Assembly (NCBI GenBank): GCA_002441545.1
Contig: DJWL01000149.1
Coordinates: forward strand, 1-26,129
Reading direction: 5' to 3'
DNA length: 26,129 nucleotides
DNA from: Flavobacteriaceae bacterium UBA6231
GTDB taxonomy: Bacteria; Bacteroidota; Bacteroidia; Flavobacteriales; Flavobacteriaceae
The notes beneath the pieces are model-generated. The model worked only from the letters and a program-made list of their open reading frames with translations. It was not told the origin of the DNA and ran no database searches. The translations under genes were made by a program, and so were the position numbers. How positions within the stretch are numbered: position 1 is the first letter of the stretch; each line of letters begins with the position of its first letter. Below are positions 1 through 6,355 of the stretch, piece after piece.

Positions 1-1318
1 AAGTAAGTAGCAATTCCTGTTTGGTAATAATGTTGCCTTCTATAGTAAAATCAAAACTGGTCTTGTTTTTTTCTGGGCTATTTTCAATGAACTTTAAAGG
101 TCTGCTAACATAAAAATAGCGTCCTTCTTCATATTTTATATATTGTAGCTGATATTTGTTTAAGGAGTCTTTGTGGTAAATTACTGTTCCCTTTCTCATG
201 TTTTCAACATACTTAACACCCAAAAGTAATTTTAAATTAAATTTTTCACCACGCTTGCCATCGGCAAATTCAAAGTCTACTTTAGTAATAGCATATGTGT
301 CATCTGCAATAAAAAGTTTTCCTGTGTATTTTGATTTAGACCTTTTTGGTTTGTAATTTATAATGTAAATAAGTTCATTGTTAAAATAGGAAACATCTAT
401 AAAACTATAGTCATACAAATCGGTATCTAATATTTTTGAAAGCATGGAATTTTCATAAAAATGAGAGCGCTTTAATATGTTATTTGCATGTTCGTTTAAG
501 TCTTTAACTTGATATTCTTTTTTATTGGGTTCCTTTTTGTCTTCATCTTTTAGCGATAAAGAATCTTCAATTTTAAATAAGCCAGTTTTAAGCTTATAGG
601 TTAAAGAGGTATCTAAATATTTAAGAATGATGTGTTGTGCTCTTTTTTGAACTTCATCTATTGAAAGATTGTTTTTTTGGTCAATAAGTTCAGTGGCTTT
701 ATATACTTTTAACTTTGTTTTAGTGGAATCATTAACAAATAAGTCTGCCTTAAAATCTTTAAAATGTTTTGTTTTGCTATTTATAACAGCTTTAGACAGC
801 GAGTCCATACTTTTGTTTGCCGACTCTATATTTTTCTTTTTAACATGTGAAGCTTTTTCAATTTCAAAATCTAATCTATCAAAATCCAAATAAGCAGTTT
901 CTCTTGAAAAAATCTCGTGTTTATATAATTTGGTGTCGTAATTTTTAGAAAGATTTTGTCTAACTCTTGAAATGATAGAATCTGCATTTGGTCTTTTATT
1001 GCTAACATAAACAGTATTAAGTTCATTTATTGATTCTTCTAGTCTAATAATAAAGTTTAGGTTTTTTATATCTTTAATACTAAGTTTTTTGTTTTTATAA
1101 CCTAAACATGAAATGGTTATAACACTATTTTCTTTTTCCTCATTGATCGTAAAGTAACCTTCTTCATTTGAAATGACTCCATTAAATTCAGCTGTTTTAA
1201 TAGCAGCAAAGGGAATTGGGTTTTGTGTGTTTTTGTCTAATAATCTTGCAGTGATATTTTGAGAAATTCCAAAAAAGCTACTTAATAAAAAGATATAAAA
1301 TATAATGAGATGCTTCAT
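1..1318 (-). CDS. Carboxypeptidase-regulatory-like domain protein, exported (3' end outside window)
   Basis: The frame is open from an ATG at 1318-1316 to base 1 (439 codons), so only the N-terminal part is seen. It begins MKHLIIFYIFLLSSFFGISQ, a signal peptide with a cleavage site near FGISQ typical of Flavobacteriaceae. Residues about 22-95 look like a CarboxypepD_reg-like beta-sandwich domain (ITARLLDKNTQNPIPFAAIK, then a GVISNEEGYF turn and a CLGYKNK segment), as found at the start of TonB-linked and DUF5686-type outer-surface proteins. The rest is lysine-rich with beta-strand-like stretches (LFIADDTYAITKVDFEF), which resembles the region after this domain in large hypothetical flavobacterial proteins. 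The role is unknown; location in the periplasm or outer membrane is inferred. It is divergent from ychF across a 235-bp gap. Confidence 0.8.
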   Translation of the reverse strand, partial: MKHLIIFYIFLLSSFFGISQNITARLLDKNTQNPIPFAAIKTAEFNGVISNEEGYFTINEEKENSVITISCLGYKNKKLSIKDIKNLNFIIRLEESINELNTVYVSNKRPNADSIISRVRQNLSKNYDTKLYKHEIFSRETAYLDFDRLDFEIEKASHVKKKNIESANKSMDSLSKAVINSKTKHFKDFKADLFVNDSTKTKLKVYKATELIDQKNNLSIDEVQKRAQHIILKYLDTSLTYKLKTGLFKIEDSLSLKDEDKKEPNKKEYQVKDLNEHANNILKRSHFYENSMLSKILDTDLYDYSFIDVSYFNNELIYIINYKPKRSKSKYTGKLFIADDTYAITKVDFEFADGKRGEKFNLKLLLGVKYVENMRKGTVIYHKDSLNKYQLQYIKYEEGRYFYVSRPLKFIENSPEKNKTSFDFTIEGNIITKQELLLT

Positions 1319-1394
1319 GATTGATGGTTTTCAATGAATTGACGAACAAAAGACCATATTGTTACAAATATAAATTAATAGATAACATGTGCTT

Positions 1395-1428
1395 TTGCTT
1401 TAAATAAAAGAGGAATTAATTACATTTG
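1395..1428 (+). promoter_or_regulatory. Candidate Bacteroidetes sigma-A promoter for ychF
   Basis: TTG at 1395-1397 and TACATTTG at 1421-1428 match the Bacteroidetes -33 (TTG) and -7 (TAnnTTTG) boxes, with 23 bp between them, the upper end of the usual range. Transcription would begin near 1434, leaving an unusually long leader of about 120 nt before the ychF ATG at 1554; that leader contains two hairpin repeats. A small dyad, TTTGC-ACTC-GCAAA (1425-1438), overlaps the -7 box and start site. No experimental support. Confidence 0.5.
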
Positions 1429-1453
1429 CACTCGCAAAAAATCCCATACTCTA

Positions 1454-1482
1454 TTCTTCCCAAAAGGAAGGAAGCTAGATGG
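1454..1482 (+). repeat. REP-like hairpin element, copy A
   Basis: CTTCC (1456-1460), loop CAAAA, GGAAG (1466-1470), followed by GAAGCTAGATGG. The layout, a pyrimidine-rich arm, a short loop, a purine-rich arm and then GCTAG plus a GG-ending tail, is the same as in copy B 65 bp downstream. Hairpins of this type, ending in a GCTAGGG-like tail, recur in intergenic DNA of many Bacteroidetes; that is recalled knowledge, not checked here. Confidence 0.5.
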
Positions 1483-1518
1483 AAAGAAATATAAGTATAA
1501 TTTAAAATTGCCCAAAAA

Positions 1519-1550
1519 TCCCCTTTCCTTAGGAAAGGGCTAGGGATAGG
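1519..1550 (+). repeat. REP-like hairpin element, copy B, abutting ychF
   Basis: CCCTTTCCT (1521-1529), one T, AGGAAAGGG (1531-1539): a perfect 9-bp inverted repeat, followed by CTAGGGATAGG. The hairpin ends only 14 nt before the ychF start codon, so in the mRNA it would sit in the ribosome-loading region; the purine arm also looks like a Shine-Dalgarno sequence that would be hidden when the stem forms. It shares the GCTAG tail with copy A. Confidence 0.6.
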
Positions 1551-1553
1551 AAT

Positions 1554-2648
1554 ATGAAAGCAGGTATTGTAGGATTACCAAATGTAGGAAAGTCAACCTT
1601 GTTTAACTGTTTGTCGAATGCAAAAGCGCAAAGTGCTAACTTTCCATTTTGTACTATCGAACCTAATATTGGCGTAGTAAATGTGCCGGATAAACGTTTG
1701 GAAAAACTTGAAGAATTGGTGAATCCAGTTAGAGTTCAACCTGCTACTGTTGAAATAGTTGATATTGCTGGATTGGTAAAAGGTGCTAGTAAAGGAGAAG
1801 GATTAGGAAATCAGTTTTTAGCGAATATTAGAGAAACTGATGCTATTCTACATGTGTTGCGTTGTTTTGATAATGATAATATTGTGCATGTTGATGGAAA
1901 AGTAAATCCTATTAGGGATAAAGAAACCATTGATATGGAATTGCAGTTAAAAGATTTAGAAACTGTTGACAAGAAGCTTGAAAAAGTAAAACGTGCTGCT
2001 AAAACTGGTAATAAAGAGGCTCAAAAAGAAGAAGCGGTTTTGCTAAAAATTAAATCAAATCTTGAAGCAGGTATTTCTGTAAGAGCACTTGAATTTAGTG
2101 AAGATGATTATAATGATTTTGTAAAGCCATCTCAATTTATTACAGATAAACCAGTGATGTATGTTTGTAATGTTGACGAAGCATCTGCGGTTTCAGGAAA
2201 CGCTTATGTGGAATTAGTGAAAGAAGCCGTGAAAGATGAAAATGCTGAGGTTTTATTTTTAGCCGTTGCGACTGAAGCAGATATTAATGAACTAGATGAT
2301 TATGAAGAGCGCCAAATGTTTCTTCAGGATATAGGGTTAAACGAAGCAGGTTCAGCCAAATTAATTCGTTCAGCTTATAAATTATTAAAGCAGCAAACCT
2401 ATTTTACCGCTGGAGTTAAAGAAGTAAGAGCTTGGACAATTGATGTTGGAGCTACTGCACCACAAGCCGCTGGTGTTATTCATAGTGATTTTGAAAAAGG
2501 ATTTATTAGAGCAGAAGTTATTGCTTATGATGATTTTGAATCTTATGGTAGTGAAGCTAAAGTAAAAGAAGCTGGGAAAATGCGTGTTGAAGGAAAGAAT
2601 TACATTGTTAAAGATGGCGATGTGATGCATTTCTTGTTTAATGTGTAG
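1554..2648 (+). CDS. ychF: Redox-regulated ATPase YchF (Obg-family P-loop protein)
   Basis: A complete 364-aa YchF, the usual length for the family. It has the P-loop GLPNVGKST (residues 7-15), the DIAG G3 motif (70-73, followed by LVKGASKGEGLGNQFL), and the G4 position as NVDE (206-209). This replaces the NKxD of GTPases and is the family signature that goes with ATP rather than GTP preference. A helical coiled insert (about 130-190) and a C-terminal TGS domain (from about 280, with QAAGVIHSDFEKGF) complete the fold. YchF binds the 50S subunit/70S ribosome and is linked to oxidative-stress responses and translation quality control. It is preceded by two hairpin repeats and followed 68 bp later by a permease gene; this neighbourhood says little about its role. 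Confidence 0.97.
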   Translation: MKAGIVGLPNVGKSTLFNCLSNAKAQSANFPFCTIEPNIGVVNVPDKRLEKLEELVNPVRVQPATVEIVDIAGLVKGASKGEGLGNQFLANIRETDAILHVLRCFDNDNIVHVDGKVNPIRDKETIDMELQLKDLETVDKKLEKVKRAAKTGNKEAQKEEAVLLKIKSNLEAGISVRALEFSEDDYNDFVKPSQFITDKPVMYVCNVDEASAVSGNAYVELVKEAVKDENAEVLFLAVATEADINELDDYEERQMFLQDIGLNEAGSAKLIRSAYKLLKQQTYFTAGVKEVRAWTIDVGATAPQAAGVIHSDFEKGFIRAEVIAYDDFESYGSEAKVKEAGKMRVEGKNYIVKDGDVMHFLFNV

Positions 2649-2716
2649 TTTCATATAGCCTTAAGTATCACTTCAGGGTTTTTAAAATCTTTGTCTATCA
2701 AAAGTTGTCATAAAAC

Positions 2717-3616
2717 ATGAAATCTACTAAGTCATTTGTTTATGGTATTATTTTAGGATTGATAGGCATTGTTCTGTTTTCTTCAAAAGCAGTCATGGTA
2801 AAAATGGCCTATCAATACCATATAGATGCTGTAAGTGTTTTGCTTTTTAGGATGCTATTCTCTTTTCCATTTTATGTAGTTGTTGCCATAGTATATAGAA
2901 AGAAAAGTAATGAGATAGTTTTAGTAAAAAATGATTATTTATGGGTTGCTTTTTTTGGTATTGTTGGCTATTATCTGTCAAGCTATTTTGATTTTGTAGG
3001 ACTCATTTATATAAAAGCTAGTTTAGAACGTATTATCTTATTTTTATATCCAACGATAGTAATTTTATTTAATAAGTTGTTTTTAAAACAACAGATATCA
3101 AAGGAGCAGGTTTATGCTATCATTTTAACTTATGTAGGTATTATTATAGCCTTTTGGAACGAAGTTGCCATATCTGGAAGTGACACGTATTTGGGTGGAT
3201 TTTTCATATTGCTTTGTGCTATTACTTATGCGGCATATTTGTCTGGAAGCGGTTGGTTAATACCAAAATTTGGCGTCATGAAATTTACAGCTTATGTTAT
3301 GATTGTATCATGCATATGTGTATTTGTTCATTATGGAATAACCAATAAAATTGATTTATTAAATTACCCGTGGCAAGTGTATCTTTTAGGGTTCTTAATT
3401 GCCATTTTTGCAACCGTAATTCCATCTTTTTTAGTTTCAACTTCCATTAAACTAATTAGTTCATCAAATTTTGCTGTTATTGCAGCAGTCGGACCAATTT
3501 CTACTATTATTTTGGCAGCAATTTTTTTAAATGAGCAATTAACTTTATTGCAATTATTAGGTGCTTTTGCTGTTATAATAGGAATTTCATTAGTATCTTT
3601 AAACAAGAAAAAATAA
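2717..3616 (+). CDS. EamA/DMT-family transporter
   Basis: A 299-aa integral membrane protein with about ten hydrophobic segments arranged as two similar halves of five, the pattern of the EamA (DMT superfamily) permeases. The first half starts GIILGLIGIVLFSSKAVMVK and contains LFRMLFSFPFY; the second half has the characteristic ending APNS-like region SSNFAVIAAVGPISTIILAA followed by FLNEQLTLLQLLGAFAVIIG. The last residues are basic (NKKK), cytoplasmic by the positive-inside rule. Substrate cannot be read from the sequence; family members export amino acids, nucleobases or other small metabolites. It follows ychF in the same direction after 68 bp and is separated from parE by 144 bp. Confidence 0.88.
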   Translation: MKSTKSFVYGIILGLIGIVLFSSKAVMVKMAYQYHIDAVSVLLFRMLFSFPFYVVVAIVYRKKSNEIVLVKNDYLWVAFFGIVGYYLSSYFDFVGLIYIKASLERIILFLYPTIVILFNKLFLKQQISKEQVYAIILTYVGIIIAFWNEVAISGSDTYLGGFFILLCAITYAAYLSGSGWLIPKFGVMKFTAYVMIVSCICVFVHYGITNKIDLLNYPWQVYLLGFLIAIFATVIPSFLVSTSIKLISSSNFAVIAAVGPISTIILAAIFLNEQLTLLQLLGAFAVIIGISLVSLNKKK

Positions 3617-3760
3617 GCGCTTTTTTAAGTGATTTTATATAAAAGGGCATGTTCTCAACAACATTCACTTTTTATTGTTAATTACTTTGTGCGAAGGCAG
3701 TTTTATTTTATATTTTGATATATTATATTAGCGTCCTATCATTAAATTTCACTCAAATCT

Positions 3761-5617
3761 ATGGCTGAACTATCCAATTATACCGAAGACAATATACGCT
3801 CACTAGACTGGAAAGAACATATTCGTATGCGTCCAGGAATGTATATTGGTAAATTGGGTGATGGTTCTTCTCCTGATGATGGTATCTACATTCTTTTAAA
3901 AGAAGTACTAGACAACTCTATAGATGAGTATGTTATGGGTGCAGGAAAAACTATTGATGTTTCTATTCAAGGCACAAAAGTTACTGTTCGAGATTATGGT
4001 AGAGGCATACCATTAGGAAAAGTGGTAGATGTTGTTTCTAAGATGAATACTGGTGGAAAGTATGATTCAAAAGCGTTCAAAAAATCTGTGGGATTAAATG
4101 GCGTAGGTACCAAAGCTGTTAATGCCTTATCTTCCTTTTTTAGAGTAGAATCTACCCGTGATAATAAATCAGCTTCTGCTGAATTTGAGCAAGGAAATCT
4201 TATCAATCAAGATTTATTGGATGATACTACTAGAAGAAAAGGAACCAAAGTCTCTTTTATTCCAGATGAAGTCATTTTCAAAAATTATAAATATAGAAAT
4301 GAGTATGTTATCAGAATGCTTAAAAACTATGTGTATCTAAACACGGGTTTAACTATTATTTTTAATGGTGAAAAGTATTTTAGTGAAAATGGCTTAAAAG
4401 ATTTGCTGTCTGAAAATATTATAGAGTCAGATATGTTATATCCTATTATTCATTTAAAAGGAAGTGATATTGAAGTCGCTTTGACTCATAGTAAAACACA
4501 ATATAGTGAAGAATATCATTCTTTTGTAAATGGTCAAAATACGACTCAAGGTGGTACACATTTAGCAGCATACAGAGAAGCTCTGGTTAAAACCATTAGA
4601 GAGTTTTATGGAAAAAATTATGAAGCTGCTGATGTTAGAAAATCTATAGTATCTGCAGTTTCTATAAAAGTTATGGAACCTGTTTTTGAAAGTCAAACAA
4701 AAACAAAATTAGGTTCAACAGATATGGGAGGTGATTTACCTACGGTTAGAACTTATATCAATGATTTTGTTAAAACACATTTAGATAACTATTTACATAA
4801 AAATCCTGAAACTGCTGAAAAAATTCAGCGTAAAATTATGCAAGCCGAGCATGAGCGTAAAGAGCTTTCAGGTATTAGAAAATTAGCTAAAGACCGCGCA
4901 AAAAAAGCAAGTTTACACAATAAAAAGTTAAGAGATTGCAGAGTACATTTTGGTGATATAAAAAACGAGCGTAATTTAGAATCTACTTTATTTATAACGG
5001 AAGGAGATTCAGCTTCTGGAAGTATCACAAAGTCACGCGATGTTAATACGCAAGCCGTTTTTAGTTTAAAAGGAAAACCATTAAATTCTTATGGATTAAG
5101 CAAGAAAATTGTGTATGAAAATGAAGAGTTTAATTTGCTTCAAGCAGCGTTAAATATTGAAGAGTCTATTGAAGATTTGCGTTATAATAATATAGTGATT
5201 GCTACAGATGCCGATGTTGATGGTATGCACATTAGATTATTACTCATCACATTCTTTTTACAATTTTTTCCAGAAATTATAAAAGAAGGTCATTTGTATA
5301 TTTTGCAAACGCCTTTGTTTAGAGTAAGAAATAAAAAAGAAACTATTTATTGTTATTCTGATCAAGAACGAAGAGATGCTATTGAAAAATTAAAACCAAA
5401 ACCAGAAATAACTAGGTTTAAAGGTTTAGGAGAAATTTCTCCGGATGAATTTAGAAATTTTATAGGGGAAAGTATTCGACTGGATCCTATTATGTTAGAT
5501 AAAGATTTATCCATTGAAGAATTATTAGAATTTTATATGGGTAAAAACACACCCGATAGGCAAGAGTTTATTATTAATAATTTAAAGGTCGAACTTGATA
5601 TTATAGAAGAACGTTAA
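3761..5617 (+). CDS. parE: DNA topoisomerase IV subunit B
   Basis: A 618-aa type IIA topoisomerase ATPase subunit. Visible are the GHKL ATPase motifs EVLDNSIDE (E48, N52), DYGRGIP (D78-P84) and GLNGVGTKAVNALS (from 111), the transducer domain, the TOPRIM acidic centre TEGDSASGS (E414) and DADVDGMH (D483, D485, D487), and the closing FKGLGEISPDEF segment. The absence of the long TOPRIM insert seen in some GyrB and the pairing with the parC-type gene downstream support ParE rather than GyrB. It works with ParC to decatenate sister chromosomes with ATP hydrolysis. The stop TAA overlaps the start of the next gene by one base, indicating translational coupling. A diverged copy of its last 25 codons lies 600 bp downstream (see 6142-6219). 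Confidence 0.95.
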   Translation: MAELSNYTEDNIRSLDWKEHIRMRPGMYIGKLGDGSSPDDGIYILLKEVLDNSIDEYVMGAGKTIDVSIQGTKVTVRDYGRGIPLGKVVDVVSKMNTGGKYDSKAFKKSVGLNGVGTKAVNALSSFFRVESTRDNKSASAEFEQGNLINQDLLDDTTRRKGTKVSFIPDEVIFKNYKYRNEYVIRMLKNYVYLNTGLTIIFNGEKYFSENGLKDLLSENIIESDMLYPIIHLKGSDIEVALTHSKTQYSEEYHSFVNGQNTTQGGTHLAAYREALVKTIREFYGKNYEAADVRKSIVSAVSIKVMEPVFESQTKTKLGSTDMGGDLPTVRTYINDFVKTHLDNYLHKNPETAEKIQRKIMQAEHERKELSGIRKLAKDRAKKASLHNKKLRDCRVHFGDIKNERNLESTLFITEGDSASGSITKSRDVNTQAVFSLKGKPLNSYGLSKKIVYENEEFNLLQAALNIEESIEDLRYNNIVIATDADVDGMHIRLLLITFFLQFFPEIIKEGHLYILQTPLFRVRNKKETIYCYSDQERRDAIEKLKPKPEITRFKGLGEISPDEFRNFIGESIRLDPIMLDKDLSIEELLEFYMGKNTPDRQEFIINNLKVELDIIEER

Positions 5618-6111
5618 TGAGAACAAACAACGGGAAAGTTAAAAATATTATTGTTTCGGTGTACTTTATACTTTTTGTGCTGGCTATTGTTTTGGCAACC
5701 GTATTTAGTGCTTTTAAAGATGTAAGTAATCATGGATGGTTTACGTTTTTATTATTTTTGTTTGGTTTTATTGGTGTTTTCTTTATAGTTCACTGGATAG
5801 CCAAATTTTTTGAGTACGATAGTGATGGCGTTAAGGTTGTTGTTTTAAATAAAGGATTGTTGCTTACAGATTATGTAAACTATCGAGAATATAAAGTAGA
5901 ATTTGAAAAAAATAGATTAGCGGGTTTTAAGTTCCGTAATTATATCGTTTATAAAAGTTTGGTTCTTAGCATTAAAAACAAATCAGGAAATATAAAACAC
6001 GCCTATTTCAATGTAACTTTACTCGATAGAAAAAAACGAAAATATATTAAGCAGTCTTTAAGGAAAATGCTAAAAGAAAATATAAAAAATGAAAGAAATT
6101 TAGACGAATAA
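5617..6111 (+). CDS. Small two-helix membrane protein, unknown function
   Basis: A 164-aa protein whose ATG shares one base with the parE stop. Two hydrophobic helices (about 9-32 and 41-62) with a short hinge are followed by a soluble, very basic C-terminal part (about 70-160) made of predicted beta strands (GVKVVVLNKGLLLTDYVNY, AYFNVTLL) and a basic helix. The architecture resembles small bacterial membrane proteins with a PH-like or DUF-type cytoplasmic domain, but I do not recognise the family. It sits between parE and a displaced copy of the parE tail, so it may have entered with the recombination that made that duplication. A role with topoisomerase IV is only suggested by position. Confidence 0.75.
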   Translation: MRTNNGKVKNIIVSVYFILFVLAIVLATVFSAFKDVSNHGWFTFLLFLFGFIGVFFIVHWIAKFFEYDSDGVKVVVLNKGLLLTDYVNYREYKVEFEKNRLAGFKFRNYIVYKSLVLSIKNKSGNIKHAYFNVTLLDRKKRKYIKQSLRKMLKENIKNERNLDE

Positions 6112-6141
6112 CAAAAACTAAACTAAAATGCTGAATAATAA

Positions 6142-6219
6142 AAAAAAACGCCATACAATCAAGAATATATTATTAATAGCCTTAAAGTTGAGTTAGATAT
6201 TGTAGAAGAACTTAATTAA
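6142..6219 (+). pseudogene. Remnant of a second parE 3' end (about 25 codons)
   Basis: Read in frame up to the TAA at 6217-6219, this stretch encodes KKTPYNQEYIINSLKVELDI and then VEELN. The real ParE ends KNTPDRQEFIINNLKVELDI then IEER (5543-5614). Over 24 aligned codons 17 residues are identical, and eight of the identical residues use different codons (for example TTA/CTT and CTT/TTA for Leu), with no gap. A stop at 6139-6141 closes the frame upstream and there is no start codon, so it is not an expressed gene. The pattern means the tail diverged as coding sequence in another lineage before being left here by recombination or insertion; it is not a fresh tandem copy. Confidence 0.85.
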
Positions 6220-6226
6220 TATTATC

Positions 6227-6355
6227 ATGTTATATCAAGAATTTAAAATCAAAAAAGGTGAAATTACACATCCAGTAAGCGATTATCATAAAAGAAAAAA
6301 ATTAAAAGTAGTAGCGCCAAAAAAATCACTATACAAAAGAAAAACTAGTAATTAA
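6227..6355 (+). CDS. 42-aa basic small ORF coupled to parC
   Basis: ATG at 6227 opens MLYQEFKIKKGEITHPVSDY and ends in a lysine/arginine-rich tail (HKRKKLKVVA, KKSLYKRKT) with TAA at 6353-6355. The last base of that stop is the first base of the parC ATG, the same 1-nt overlap as at parE/5617. The coupling and the biased composition suggest a real gene, but its small size and the A-rich DNA mean it could be a chance frame. The calculated charge is strongly positive, which would suit a nucleic-acid-binding or ribosome-associated peptide; this is inference. I do not recognise the family. Confidence 0.5.
   Translation: MLYQEFKIKKGEITHPVSDYHKRKKLKVVAPKKSLYKRKTSN

Noticed and set aside
669..893. 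Plus-strand 74-codon frame
   Set aside because: It lies antisense inside the long open minus-strand frame of the carboxypeptidase-regulatory-like protein, which has a signal peptide and domain signature.
3608..3626. A6-TAAGCGC-T6 after the EamA gene as terminator
   Set aside because: Only A/U pairs with a 7-nt loop; too weak to call, and it partly overlaps the stop codon.
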